Positions 17,301-25,703 of a DNA stretch of 64,000 bases are shown in pieces; the stretch's first letter is position 1; the number at the start of each line of letters is the position of its first letter. This DNA comes from Cupriavidus agavae. GTDB taxonomy: Bacteria > Pseudomonadota > Gammaproteobacteria > Burkholderiales > Burkholderiaceae. The translations under genes and the position numbers were made by a program. The notes under the pieces were generated by a model. It was not told where the DNA came from and did no database searches. It saw nothing but the letters and a program-made list of their open reading frames with translations. The stretch is taken from assembly GCF_004217045.1 (NCBI RefSeq), contig NZ_SGXM01000002.1, positions 1-64,000 of the forward strand. Direction: 5' to 3'.

Positions 17301-20195
17301 ACGCTGGCCGCGGAGCAGGCGGCCGACGCCGAGGGCAAGCCGCTGCAGACCGCCATCCAGGCGGCGCGGGCGCGCCGGGCGGTCGAGGGCGAAGGCGTGG
17401 TGCGCATCGTCAATGCCCACGAACACAACCTGAAGGCGCTCAACGTCGATATTCCGCACGGCAAGTTCAACGTGATCACGGGGGTGTCAGGCTCGGGCAA
17501 GTCGACGCTGGCGTTCGACATCCTGTTCCACGAGGGGCAGCGCCGTTATCTGGAATCGCTGAACGCCTATGCCCGGTCGATCGTGCAGCCGGCGGGGCGG
17601 CCCGAAGTGGACGCCGTGTACGGCATTCCGCCGACCGTGGCGATCGAGCAGCGGCTGTCGCGCGGCGGACGCAAGAGTACCGTGGCGACGACCTCCGAGG
17701 TCTGGCATTTCCTGCGCCTGCTCTACGTCAAGCTTGGTATCCAGCATTGCGTCCACGACGGCGCGCCGGTGACCTCGCAGAGCCCGGCGTCGATTGCCGC
17801 GCAGTTGCTGCGCGACTATCGCGGCCAGCACGTGGGATTGCTCGCGCCGCTGGTGGTGAACCGCAAGGGCGTCTACACCGATCTGGCGAAATGGGCCAAG
17901 GCGCGCGGCAATACTCATCTGCGCGTGGATGGCGAGTTCCTGCTGGTCGATCCGTGGCCGCGCCTGGACCGTTTCCGCGAGCACACGATCGAATTGCCGG
18001 TGGGCGACATCGTAGTTTCTCCAGATAACGAGGCGGCGCTGCGTGCGCTGCTCGACCAGACGCTCGAAGCCGGCAAGGGCGTGATGCACCTGCTGGCGCC
18101 GCTCGATGGGCTGCGCGACGCGATGCAGTGCGGCGAGACGCATGAGTGCGAGACAGTGGTGTTTTCCACCAAGCGCGCCTGCCCGGTGTGCGGCACGAGC
18201 TACCCGGAACTCGACCCGCGCATGTTCTCGTACAACAGCAAGCACGGCTGGTGCGGCACCTGCGTGGGCACGGGGCTGGCGCTGACCGGCGAACAGCGCG
18301 CGGTCTATGACGACACGGTGCTGGGCGGCGACGACCGGGGCCGCGAACAGAGCCTGCCTTCCGAGGAACAGGAGCCCGAGGGCGTGGGCGATACGCCGTG
18401 CCCGGACTGCCATGGCACGCGGCTGAATCCGGCGGCGCGGGCCGTCACGTTCGATGCGCACGCGATTTCCGATGTGGCCCAGTGGACCGTATCGGACACG
18501 CGGCGGTGGGTGGACGGCCTGACGCTGGCTGGCCGCGAGGCCGACATTGCCCGCGACGTGGTGACCGAGATCGCCAGCCGCCTGCAATTCCTGGAGGAGG
18601 TGGGGCTGGGCTACCTGAGCCTGGATCGTGCCGCGCCGAGCCTGTCGGGGGGCGAGGCACAGCGTATCCGGCTGGCCGCGCAGCTTGGCAGCAACCTGCA
18701 GGGCGTCTGCTACGTACTGGACGAGCCGACCATCGGCCTGCATCCGCGCGACAACCAGATTCTGCTCGACGCGCTGCGCAAGCTCGGCGACAAGGGCAAC
18801 ACGCTGGTGGTGGTGGAGCACGACGAGGACACGATCCGGCGCGCCGACCACATCATCGACATCGGCCCCGGGGCGGGCAAGCGCGGGGGGCGGCTGGTGG
18901 CCGAGGGCGGCGTCGATACGCTGGCCGCGGCGGCGGATTCGACGACCGGCCGCTTCCTGGCCAATCCGATCGTCCATCCGTTGCAGGAACGCCGCCCGGT
19001 ACGGCCGGCGCGGGCCGGCAAGGCGGCCGAGCCGGAACAGTGGCTGACGGTGCAGGGCGCGCACCTGCACAACCTGCGCCATGTCACGGCACGGATTCCG
19101 CTGGCGCGGCTGGTGGCGATCACCGGGGTGTCGGGGTCGGGCAAGTCGACGCTGGCGCGTGATGTGCTGATGGCCAACCTGCTCGACGCGGTGGGCCGCT
19201 CGGTGATGTCGTCGCCGGCCACGCGCCGGGCGCGGGCGGCCGCCGAGAAGGCCGGCAAGCCCACCGCGACCAGGGCGCTGAGCGTGGAACACGCCTGGCA
19301 CGGCTGCGAGGGGATCACGGGCTGGGAGACCATCGACCGCGTGCTGGAAGTGGACCAGACGCCGATCGGCAAGACGCCGCGCTCGTGCCCGGCGACCTAT
19401 ATCGGCGTCTGGGACGCGATCCGCAAGCTGTTTGCCGATACGCTGGAGGCCAAGGCGCGCGGCTATACGGCGTCGCGGTTCTCGTTCAATACCAGCGATG
19501 GCCGCTGCCCGGCCTGCGAAGGGCAGGGCGTGCGGACCATCGGCATGAGCTTCCTGCCCGATGTGAAGGTGCCGTGCGACGTCTGCCATGGCCAGCGCTT
19601 CAACCCGGAAACGCTGGCAGTGACATGGCGCGGCAAGAACATCGGCGACGTGCTGACGATGGAGATCGACGAGGCCGTGGAGTTCTTCTCGGCCATCACG
19701 CAGATCGGCCATCCGCTGCAGTTGATGAAGGACGTGGGACTGGGCTACCTGACGCTGGGGCAGCCGTCGCCGACGCTGTCGGGCGGCGAGGCGCAGCGGA
19801 TCAAGCTGGTGACCGAACTGTCGAAGGTGCGCGACGACATCACGCGCCGGGGCCAGAAGGCGCCGCATACGCTCTACGTGCTCGACGAGCCGACCGTCGG
19901 CCTGCACATGGCCGACGTGGCGCGGCTGATCCGCGTGCTGCACCGGCTGACGGACGGCGGCCATAGCGTGGTGGTGATCGAACACGACCTCGACGTGATC
20001 GCCGAGGCGGACTGGATCATCGACCTGGGACCGGAAGGCGGCTCCCAGGGCGGCACGATCGTTGGCGCGGCCGACCCGGAGGCACTGTCGCGGATCGCGG
20101 CAAGCCATACGGGGGCGGCGCTGGTGCCGGTGTTGGCGCGGACGGCGGCGGTGACCACGGACCAGTCCGCTCTCCGGCTTGCGGGAGAGGGTTAG
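14325..20195 (+). CDS. uvrA: Double-length UvrA excinuclease subunit (UvrA-UvrA fusion)
   Basis: 1956 residues, twice the usual ~945. The start is the TTG at 14325, seven bases after GAGG. There are two complete UvrA units. Unit 1 has P-loops near residues 36 and 667 (GPSGSGKSS, GVSGSGKST), ABC signatures LSGGEVQR near 511 and LSGGEAQR near 863, and zinc CxxC pairs. Unit 2 starts near 1025, with P-loops near 1054 and 1601 and signatures near 1437 and 1817. All four Walker B segments (DEPSIGL, DEPTTGL, DEPTIGL, DEPTVGL) are intact, so all four ATPase sites look competent. UvrA dimers detect DNA damage and load UvrB. This fusion could supply both protomers in one chain. It has a LexA box. The last codons lie in a dispersed repeat. 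Long UvrA proteins of this kind are, to my knowledge, a second UvrA in Burkholderiales beside a normal one elsewhere. Confidence 0.95.
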   Translation: MSDSGTIRIRGARQHNLKNVDLDLHTGQMTVVTGPSGSGKSSLVFDTLYAEGQRRYVETFSAYARQFLDRMDRPQVDKVDGVPPAIAIDQTNPVRSSRSTVGTMTELNDHLKLLYARAAELFDRQTALPVRHDSPETIYTELLARTAAGQPFADARLVVTFPVELPESATEAEVEQWLSVSGYTRVHGQRIVESATGRRKVLDVVADRFRVGNVEKARALEAIEASLKRGSGRVSVQVVTDEGDGPVWKFSTGLHSPESDIRYADPQPALFSFNSAYGACETCRGFGRVIGVDLGLVIPDGRKSLRDGAIKPMQTPAWKECQDDLMRYAAKAGIPRDLAWNQLSEAEQHWVIHGSPDWTGQWNKQWYGVMRFFSYLESKAYKMHIRVLLSKYRSYTPCETCGGARLKTEALLWRLGSKDNADTVLAPAARFLPRGVDWDRSQLEALPGLTVHDLMLMPIARIRRFFDDLTLSSALLDDALKLLLAEVRTRLKYLCDVGLGYLTLDRQSRTLSGGEVQRINLTTALGTSLVNTLFVLDEPSIGLHPRDLNRIVEAMHRLRDAGNTLVVVEHDPSVMLAADRLIDMGPGPGERGGEIIFDGSPDAIRKERTLTGDYLGGRRRVTDASDWQSRPVDAATPRLTLEGASEHNLKDVTVGIPLNRLVCVTGVSGSGKSTLLQDVLYPALARHFGKATESPGAFRDLIGAEQVDDVVFVDQSPIGKTARSNPASYVGAFDEIRKLFAKAPLALQRGYTAGTFSFNSGDGRCPTCGGSGFEHVEMQFLSDVYLRCPDCDGTRYRAEVLEVRIERAARGQAPRQLSVADVLELTVSEATALFEGDGPVLRVLAPIADVGLEYVKLGQPVPTLSGGEAQRLKLAGFLAETAAAQPVKNRKAVVLPKRLFMFDEPTTGLHFDDIAKLMRAFGKLLDGGHSLIVIEHNLDVIRASDWIIDLGPEGGDGGGELLCEGTPEDVKGCANSYTGHALIAYDKALGDGTLAAEQAADAEGKPLQTAIQAARARRAVEGEGVVRIVNAHEHNLKALNVDIPHGKFNVITGVSGSGKSTLAFDILFHEGQRRYLESLNAYARSIVQPAGRPEVDAVYGIPPTVAIEQRLSRGGRKSTVATTSEVWHFLRLLYVKLGIQHCVHDGAPVTSQSPASIAAQLLRDYRGQHVGLLAPLVVNRKGVYTDLAKWAKARGNTHLRVDGEFLLVDPWPRLDRFREHTIELPVGDIVVSPDNEAALRALLDQTLEAGKGVMHLLAPLDGLRDAMQCGETHECETVVFSTKRACPVCGTSYPELDPRMFSYNSKHGWCGTCVGTGLALTGEQRAVYDDTVLGGDDRGREQSLPSEEQEPEGVGDTPCPDCHGTRLNPAARAVTFDAHAISDVAQWTVSDTRRWVDGLTLAGREADIARDVVTEIASRLQFLEEVGLGYLSLDRAAPSLSGGEAQRIRLAAQLGSNLQGVCYVLDEPTIGLHPRDNQILLDALRKLGDKGNTLVVVEHDEDTIRRADHIIDIGPGAGKRGGRLVAEGGVDTLAAAADSTTGRFLANPIVHPLQERRPVRPARAGKAAEPEQWLTVQGAHLHNLRHVTARIPLARLVAITGVSGSGKSTLARDVLMANLLDAVGRSVMSSPATRRARAAAEKAGKPTATRALSVEHAWHGCEGITGWETIDRVLEVDQTPIGKTPRSCPATYIGVWDAIRKLFADTLEAKARGYTASRFSFNTSDGRCPACEGQGVRTIGMSFLPDVKVPCDVCHGQRFNPETLAVTWRGKNIGDVLTMEIDEAVEFFSAITQIGHPLQLMKDVGLGYLTLGQPSPTLSGGEAQRIKLVTELSKVRDDITRRGQKAPHTLYVLDEPTVGLHMADVARLIRVLHRLTDGGHSVVVIEHDLDVIAEADWIIDLGPEGGSQGGTIVGAADPEALSRIAASHTGAALVPVLARTAAVTTDQSALRLAGEG

Positions 20196-20286
20196 GGTGA
20201 GGGCGGGCGGTTGCCATGCGAGATGGTCGGCAATTCGTACCGCCCGCCCTCACTCCCGGCCCGTCTCCCGCGTGGCGGGAGAGGGG
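20166..20286. repeat. Head-to-head REP-like pair
   Basis: Two copies of the 188-228 repeat in opposite orientation (about 20166-20205 and 20241-20286) flank a second inverted repeat, GGGCGGGCGGT against ACCGCCCGCC. The whole 120 bases can fold as one large hairpin between the convergent uvrA and tetR genes, where it may act as a bidirectional terminator or mRNA stabiliser. The stop codon of uvrA (TAG at 20193-20195) lies inside copy one. Confidence 0.75.
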
Positions 20287-20299
20287 AGCAAACCAGCGG

Positions 20300-21052
20300 T
20301 CATCCGGGCTTCCGCGGCCCCTCCAGCGCTGCCGCACAGAAATCGACCAGTTCCTCCACCGGCGGCGCGGCGCGGTTGCGCTTGCCGCGCTCCCGTACCC
20401 AGTGGGCCAGCGAGTAGACCACGGTGTCCATGAACCAGATCATCCGCAGTCGCAGCACGTCGCGCGGCATGCCGGGGAGCAGGGCGTGGATATGGTCGCG
20501 CACGCGGTAGAGCGCGCTCATGGCAGTCTTGTCGACGAGTCCCTTGTTGAGCAGCGCCGGGCTGAACGTGGTCTGCGCCAGCACCTGCAGGTAGTTGGTG
20601 CCCCAGCTGGTCTGCAGGACGACTTCGACCAATGGATAGACGGTGGCCTGCACCACGGCGTGGATGTCGATGGGGCGGCCGCTGGCTTCGAGTTCGTCGA
20701 GGTAGCGATGGCGCACGCGGTTCACCTCGTGCAGCCGCCGGTTCAGCAGGTGGCTGACCAGCGCCTCGCGCGAGCCAAAGTGATAGTGCAGCGCCGAGCG
20801 GTTGCGCTGGCCGCTTTCCACCACGATCTGGCGCAGCGGCACCTGCTCGACACCCTGCTCGGCAAATAGCCGTTCGGCTATTTCGAGGATGCGCTGGGCG
20901 GTGTCGGTCAGGGCTTCGCCGGCATCGGGGGCGGGGGCGGCGGCATCGGCCGGCGACGCGGGCCGCGCGGCGGGGGTGGCCCGGCGGGGCCTGGCTGGGG
21001 CCGACGGCTGTGGCGCATCCGCAATCAGGGCGCGTGCTTGCTTGAGCTTCAT
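20300..21052 (-). CDS. TetR-family regulator
   Basis: 250 residues. An alanine/proline-rich N-terminal extension (about 1-45) precedes a TetR DNA-binding domain at about 48-95 (DTAQRILEIAERLFAEQGVEQVPLRQIV, then NRSALHYHFGSREALVSHLL). The ligand-binding part is all-helical and has no recognisable specificity. The start at 21052 is preferred, and upstream in-frame codons have no ribosome site. A perfect 17-bp palindrome lies 85 bases upstream and is its likely operator. The divergent porin gene shares the control region. Confidence 0.88.
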   Translation of the reverse strand: MKLKQARALIADAPQPSAPARPRRATPAARPASPADAAAPAPDAGEALTDTAQRILEIAERLFAEQGVEQVPLRQIVVESGQRNRSALHYHFGSREALVSHLLNRRLHEVNRVRHRYLDELEASGRPIDIHAVVQATVYPLVEVVLQTSWGTNYLQVLAQTTFSPALLNKGLVDKTAMSALYRVRDHIHALLPGMPRDVLRLRMIWFMDTVVYSLAHWVRERGKRNRAAPPVEELVDFCAAALEGPRKPG

Positions 21053-21136
21053 GGGCGTCTGGGGGCCGGCTTCGTGAGCCTGTCTGTGAGCCTGTCGTTG
21101 TCGAAAATGCAAAGCCTCGCAAGGATACGGAAAAAT

Positions 21137-21153
21137 CCGATGTCAGACATCGG
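21137..21153. promoter_or_regulatory. Palindromic operator, probably TetR-type
   Basis: CCGATGTC-A-GACATCGG is a perfect 17-bp inverted repeat, with another GCGATGTCG half site immediately after it. It lies between tetR and the porin gene. Confidence 0.6.
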
Positions 21154-21244
21154 GGCGATGTCGTATTACCTCCAATTCCGGTGTATCTCGGGGAAAATCC
21201 TAACTATCTGAACTGGCGGATGCCGTTAGCCTTCGTTTCGTGCC

Positions 21245-21267
21245 GAATTAATACGAGAGATTAATTC
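21245..21267. promoter_or_regulatory. AT-rich inverted repeat before the porin gene
   Basis: GAATTAAT and ATTAATTC are perfect eight-base arms around a seven-base spacer, 75 bases before the porin start. It is a candidate operator, distinct from the 17-bp palindrome. The cognate regulator is unknown. Confidence 0.5.
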
Positions 21268-21341
21268 CGGCATGTCAGGCGCTGGTGGAGGAGAGACAGC
21301 TGGCGCCGTGGGCCATCACACCAGAACACGGAAACCAACAC

Positions 21342-22499
21342 ATGAAGAAGACGCTGTTCGCCGCCATTGCCGGCGCATTGCTTGTGCCGGCCGCGTGGGC
21401 GCAATCGTCCGTGACGCTCTACGGGGTTGTCACCACGAGCATCCAGTACGTGAACAACGTGCAGAACACCAGCAACGGGGTGCTGGCTCCGGGCAGCGGG
21501 TCGGCCACGCTGATGACCTCGGCGGGCATCGCGCAGTCGCGTTTCGGCCTGCGCGGCGTGGAAGACCTGGGCGGTGGGCTCAAGGCCATCTTCACGCTCG
21601 AAAACCAGTTCAACACCGATGACGGCAAGATGGGCAATGGCGGCCTGCTGTTCGGCCGCCAGGCGTTCGTGGGCGTGCAGCACCGCTACGGCAGGCTGAC
21701 GTTCGGCCGCCAGTACACCTCGGCGTTCCTGACGATGGGCAGCTTCACGCCGGTGGCGTACGCCCCCGAGTTCGAGCCCGTGGTCGGTATTGCCGGGCCG
21801 AACTTCCGCGAGAACAACATGGTGCAGTACCAGGGCACCTTCGGCCCCGTGACGACGATGGCGCACTGGTCCTTCGGCGAGCGGACCGGCACCTTCGCGG
21901 CGGGCTCGGCCTACGGCGTGGGCGTGGCGTACAACAGCGGCCCGCTGGGGCTGGCGGCCGCCTACGACGAGGTCAAGACGCTGAACACGGCGCAGGCCGC
22001 CGGCACCTCGGGATCGAACGACTACGGGCGCGACATGCGTGCGATGGCCGGCGCGAGCTACCGCGTGGGCCCGGTCAAGCTGGTGGCCGGCTACCGCTGG
22101 GGCAATTCGGTGGCGCCCGCCACCGGCACGCCCACGCTGCTGCCGCACCGCGACGACATGTACTGGCTCGGCGTGAACTGGGATGCCACGGCCGCGCTGC
22201 GCCTGTCGCTGGCGTGGTACTACGACGACATCAAGGCGGCGCGCATTGCTGGCGTGACCACCAACCCGAAGAATCCGCAGCAGTTCCTGGCGCTGGCGGA
22301 CTACAACCTGTCCAAGCGCACCGATGTGTTCTTCGCGGTCAATTACGCGCGCAACGCGTCGCTGAACTGGGACAACATCGCCTATCTGCCGAACGGCCAG
22401 TCGGTGGGCTACCTGCCGGCGACATCGCAGGTGTACTACAAGACGCCCGATGCAAAGGGCCAGCTCGGTATCTCGCTGGGTATGCGGCACATTTTCTGA
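21342..22499 (+). CDS. Gram-negative general porin
   Basis: 385 residues. The signal peptide MKKTLFAAIAGALLVPAAWA with cleavage before QSSVTLYG is standard for beta-proteobacterial trimeric porins of the 16-strand type. Family features are SRFGLRGVEDLGGGLKAIFTLENQF, FGRQAFVGVQHRYGRLTFGRQYT (the base of the constriction loop) and the C-terminal phenylalanine in GMRHIF, the outer-membrane assembly signal. It allows diffusion of small hydrophilic solutes. The adjacent divergent tetR and two palindromes suggest regulated expression. A terminator follows at 22567. Confidence 0.93.
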   Translation: MKKTLFAAIAGALLVPAAWAQSSVTLYGVVTTSIQYVNNVQNTSNGVLAPGSGSATLMTSAGIAQSRFGLRGVEDLGGGLKAIFTLENQFNTDDGKMGNGGLLFGRQAFVGVQHRYGRLTFGRQYTSAFLTMGSFTPVAYAPEFEPVVGIAGPNFRENNMVQYQGTFGPVTTMAHWSFGERTGTFAAGSAYGVGVAYNSGPLGLAAAYDEVKTLNTAQAAGTSGSNDYGRDMRAMAGASYRVGPVKLVAGYRWGNSVAPATGTPTLLPHRDDMYWLGVNWDATAALRLSLAWYYDDIKAARIAGVTTNPKNPQQFLALADYNLSKRTDVFFAVNYARNASLNWDNIAYLPNGQSVGYLPATSQVYYKTPDAKGQLGISLGMRHIF

Positions 22500-22566
22500 C
22501 AAAGCAGGGGGGAGAACGACAAGCGAGGGGCCGGCGCGGTGCTCCACTCCGCGCGCAGGCATTGAT

Positions 22567-22600
22567 GGCGTCGCAGCCTGGCGGTTGCGGCGCCTTTTTT
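22567..22600 (+). terminator. Terminator after the porin gene
   Basis: GGCGTCGCAGCC and GGTTGCGGCGCC pair along twelve bases, with two G-T pairs, and run into six T residues. Confidence 0.85.
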
Positions 22601-22719
22601 GCGTTCCGGAGCCCCAGCGGGCCGGCCAGCCAGGTTGCTCCAAAGGCATTTCTGGCATAGAGTCGATGGGATCGCGCCCCCGTCCTCCGACGGTTCCCAC
22701 CGACTCCGGATACGACCCG

Positions 22720-23145
22720 ATGCCACGTTTCCTCCCTTTCCGTACGTCCGCGCTGGCCTTGTTGGCCGCCGTACTCGCTGGCTGCGCCAGTACCCCGATG
22801 CCGCCGCCGCAACCGCAGCGCGTGCCGCCGCCGCCGCCGGCCACCATGCCCGGCACGACCCTTTCCACGCCGCAGTCGGGCGTGAGCCGCGCGCAACTTG
22901 AAGCGGCCGGCAATGCCTGCGAGAAGGTGGTGGCCAATGCCGTGAAGACGCGCTATCCGCAGCCCGGCAGCGTGATGATGATGCCGGACCGCGAGCGCAT
23001 CATGCAGCAGACGGCCAACCAGACCTCGGTGGCAGGCGAGGGCGTGTTCGAGCCCGATGCCAGCGAGCAGGCCATGGCGTTCCGCTATACCTGCCTGTAC
23101 AACCTGCGCACCATGCGCGTGGACGACGTGCAGATGCGGTACTGA
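22720..23145 (+). CDS. Small lipoprotein, unknown function
   Basis: 141 residues. The lipoprotein signal ends with the lipobox LAGC (Cys22), then comes a proline-rich stretch (PPPQPQRVPPPPP). The rest is a short globular domain with two Cys residues (NACEKV and YTCLYN) that could form a disulfide in the periplasm. I do not recognise a named family. The reading frame is open upstream through the terminator at 22567-22600, which rules out the longer version. It is monocistronic with its own terminator. Confidence 0.75.
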   Translation: MPRFLPFRTSALALLAAVLAGCASTPMPPPQPQRVPPPPPATMPGTTLSTPQSGVSRAQLEAAGNACEKVVANAVKTRYPQPGSVMMMPDRERIMQQTANQTSVAGEGVFEPDASEQAMAFRYTCLYNLRTMRVDDVQMRY

Positions 23146-23158
23146 CGCCGCACGGGTT

Positions 23159-23188
23159 CGCCGGGGCGCCAGCGCGCTCCGGCGTTTT
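23159..23188 (+). terminator. Terminator after the small lipoprotein gene
   Basis: CGCCGGGGCG and CGCTCCGGCG pair around a six-base loop and are followed by TTTT. Confidence 0.7.
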
Positions 23189-23282
23189 GTCGTATTGTCT
23201 CGATCTGACGATTAATTGACGTTGCAACGATCTGGGCCGGTGCCGGCCTGTCGGGGCCGCGTCCGCCCCCGGATCGAACACC

Positions 23283-24740
23283 GTGCAGACCCCCGCCACG
23301 CCGCCGTCCAGCAGTTCCACGCCCGCCCCCGTTCCCGCCAGCACGCCCGAAGGCCCTGATGCGCCGATGACGCCGCGCGAGAAGCGCGCGATGGCGGCCA
23401 TCATGATTGCCGTGTCGCTGGCCACGCTGGACACCGCCATTGCCAACACGGCGCTGCCAAACATTGCCGCCGACCTGAACAGCACCCCGGCCGCCTCGGT
23501 CTGGATCATCAATGCCTACCAACTGGCCATGGTGGCCACGTTGCTGCCGTTCGCGGCGCTGGGCGGCATCGTCGGGCATCGGCGCATCTATCTGGGTGGG
23601 GTGGTGGTCTTCATCGTGTCGTCGGTGATCTGCGCCATGGCGTGGTCGCTGCCCTCGCTGGCCGTGGCGCGGCTGGTGCAGGGCGTGGGCGCGGCGGCCA
23701 TCATGAGTGTGAACACGGCGTTGATCAGTGCGATTTTTCCGATTCACCGGCTCGGGCGCGGGGTGGGGCTCAATGCGCTGATCGTCGGGGTGTCGTTTGC
23801 CGTGGGCCCCACCGTGGCGTCGGTGATCCTGTCTTTCGGGCCCTGGCCGTGGCTGTTTGCGGTCAACCTGCCGATCGGCCTGCTGGCGCTGGTCATTGCC
23901 TGGCCGTCGCTGCCGCAGACCAGGCGCAGCCCCCATCCGTTCGATCCTGTAGCGGCAGTGCTCAACGCCATCACCTTTGCCGCGCTGATTTTCGCGCTGG
24001 GCGAGGGCGTGCAGCGTGAGCCGGCCGAGTACGTGATTGGCGCCGTGATCGTGTTTGCAATTGCCTTCACGCTGCTGCTGCGGCGCGAGCGCGGCCATCC
24101 GGCACCGATGCTGCCGGTGGATCTGCTCAAGCGGCCCATGTTCGCGCTGTCCACGGCCACCGCCGTGTGCTCGTTCGCGGCGCAGGGGCTGGCGTTCGTT
24201 TCGCTGCCGTTCTATTTCGAGCATGTGCTGGGGCGCGACCCCATCGAGACCGGCTTCCTGCTCACGCCGTGGTCGGCCGTGGTGGCGCTGATGGCACCGC
24301 TCGCGGGTCGGCTGTCCGACCGCTATCCGCCCGGCCTGCTGGGCGGGGTGGGGCTGGCGATCATGGCCGTGGGCATGGCGTCTCTGGCGATGATGCCGGC
24401 TGACGCGAGCGCGCTGAACATCGGCATCCGCATGGCGATCTGCGGCGCGGGCTTCGGCTTCTTCCAGTCGCCAAACCTCAAGGCGCTGATGGCCAGCGCG
24501 CCGCGCGAGCGGGCCGGCGGCGCCAGTGGCGTGGTGGCCACGGCACGGCTGCTGGGCCAGGCCACCGGCGCGGCGCTGGTGGCACTGTGCTTCGGCCTGG
24601 CCGGCGAGCACGGCCCGACGCTGGCGCTTGGCCTGGGCGCCGGCTTTGCCGCCGCGGCTGCCGTGGCGAGCGGCCTGCGCCTGGTCACTGCCCAGAGCGA
24701 GGACAGTGCCGCGATGCAGGGGGCGCGCAAGTCGCCGTGA
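23283..24740 (+). CDS. MFS exporter, DHA2 (EmrB/QacA) type
   Basis: 485 residues starting with GTG, with an alternative ATG at 23367 after a Pro/Ser/Thr-rich tail. The protein is hydrophobic, with about 14 membrane segments. Motif D1-like LDTAIANTALPNIAADL follows segment 1, GGIVGHRRIYLGG is motif A, and the motif C-like GVSFAVGPTVASVIL lies in segment 5. Members expel drugs or other toxic compounds in exchange for protons. No membrane-fusion partner (EmrA) is adjacent, so it either works alone or with a partner elsewhere. Confidence 0.88.
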   Translation: MQTPATPPSSSSTPAPVPASTPEGPDAPMTPREKRAMAAIMIAVSLATLDTAIANTALPNIAADLNSTPAASVWIINAYQLAMVATLLPFAALGGIVGHRRIYLGGVVVFIVSSVICAMAWSLPSLAVARLVQGVGAAAIMSVNTALISAIFPIHRLGRGVGLNALIVGVSFAVGPTVASVILSFGPWPWLFAVNLPIGLLALVIAWPSLPQTRRSPHPFDPVAAVLNAITFAALIFALGEGVQREPAEYVIGAVIVFAIAFTLLLRRERGHPAPMLPVDLLKRPMFALSTATAVCSFAAQGLAFVSLPFYFEHVLGRDPIETGFLLTPWSAVVALMAPLAGRLSDRYPPGLLGGVGLAIMAVGMASLAMMPADASALNIGIRMAICGAGFGFFQSPNLKALMASAPRERAGGASGVVATARLLGQATGAALVALCFGLAGEHGPTLALGLGAGFAAAAAVASGLRLVTAQSEDSAAMQGARKSP

Positions 24741-24918
24741 GGCGGTGTCGTTCATGGGTGGAGCCGGCGTCACTCGCAAGACCTGCGCGCACGGTTTGTA
24801 GAAACTGCACGGCATCGTCTGCGAAGTGCCCGTTATCGACTGCCTTCTTGCATCGGTATGAAACTTGCCGCTCGTGTCTTGTCGGGGCCGCCGTGCCCCT
24901 GTTGATGGAGGCAAGACA

Positions 24919-25617
24919 ATGAATCGATCAGACGACTACGGTCGCCGCCGCCGCCCGGACCAGCGCTACGGAGGCTTCGAGGAAGGTTACGGAAGGCGCG
25001 CCCCCGGGGGCAACACGGTCTACTACCCGGGCCGGTCCGTGCAGGAAGAGCGACTCGATGAAAGCTCGCCGCACAGCCAGGGTTACGTCAGCGCCTACAG
25101 CAACGGTTACGAAGATGGCTATCAGGCCGGACTGCGCGCGGCGCAGGAGGGCACATCAGCGGCCGATCAGGGCTGGCGCGGCAACGGTGGCCGCTTCGGC
25201 AGCCAGGGCGGCGGCGAGTACCTGCGCAGCGACCCGCGCGGCGCTCGCTCGGGTACGGGCTATGAGGATTACGGCGTGGAGGCAGGCCGCAACTTCCGGC
25301 AACGCCCGCATGTGCACGAGAAAGATTCGCCGGCGCGCGGCGCCTATGGCTATGCCCGCCCCACGGGGCCCAAGAACTACCAGCGTTCCGATGCGCGGTT
25401 GCAGGAGGAGGTCTGCGAGCGGCTGGCGCACGCGCCCGCCATCGACGTCAGCGAGGTCACCGTGTCGGTCAGCGGCAGCGTGGTCACGTTGACCGGTAGC
25501 GTTGACAATCGGCGCACCAAGTATGCGGTGGAGGACATCGCGGACGACACGTATGGCGTGACCGACGTGATCAACCAGATCCAGGTGCGTCCGTACGGCG
25601 TGCTGGCATCGGAATAA
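24919..25617 (+). CDS. BON-domain protein, copy 1
   Basis: 232 residues. GGAGG sits eight bases before the ATG. There is no signal peptide. Residues 1-150 are hydrophilic, rich in Gly, Arg, Tyr and Ser and probably disordered. Residues 155-228 form a BON domain (LQEEVCERLAHAPAIDVSEVTVSVSG, then VTLTGSVDNRRTKYAVEDIADDTYGV, then NQIQVRP). BON domains bind phospholipid or other envelope partners and occur in osmotic-stress proteins such as OsmY, but here the leader is absent. The same architecture returns in the protein encoded at 28129, so the two are paralogues in one small-protein locus. Confidence 0.85.
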   Translation: MNRSDDYGRRRRPDQRYGGFEEGYGRRAPGGNTVYYPGRSVQEERLDESSPHSQGYVSAYSNGYEDGYQAGLRAAQEGTSAADQGWRGNGGRFGSQGGGEYLRSDPRGARSGTGYEDYGVEAGRNFRQRPHVHEKDSPARGAYGYARPTGPKNYQRSDARLQEEVCERLAHAPAIDVSEVTVSVSGSVVTLTGSVDNRRTKYAVEDIADDTYGVTDVINQIQVRPYGVLASE

Positions 25618-25648
25618 CGCCAGATCGCGCGGCACCTGTGTCGAAAAC

Positions 25649-25680
25649 GACAACGCCCCGGCATGTTCCGGGGCGTTGTC
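25649..25680. terminator. Bidirectional terminator
   Basis: GACAACGCCCCGG and CCGGGGCGTTGTC form a perfect 13-pair stem, with AAAA before and TTTT after. It serves the BON gene on the plus strand and the small acidic protein gene on the minus strand. Confidence 0.92.
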
Positions 25681-25703
25681 TTTTGGGGTGGGCGGTCCGT
25701 GAT

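Noticed and set aside
15000..20108. Very long minus-strand frames opposite uvrA
   Set aside because: Translations are rich in Arg, His, Gln and Val, as expected for the complement of GC-rich codons. uvrA has all its motifs on the plus strand.
21261..22937. Long minus-strand reading frame opposite the porin gene
   Set aside because: It mirrors the porin codons, has no ribosome site and its translation (Arg/His-rich) has no family pattern. Antisense shadow of a GC-rich gene.
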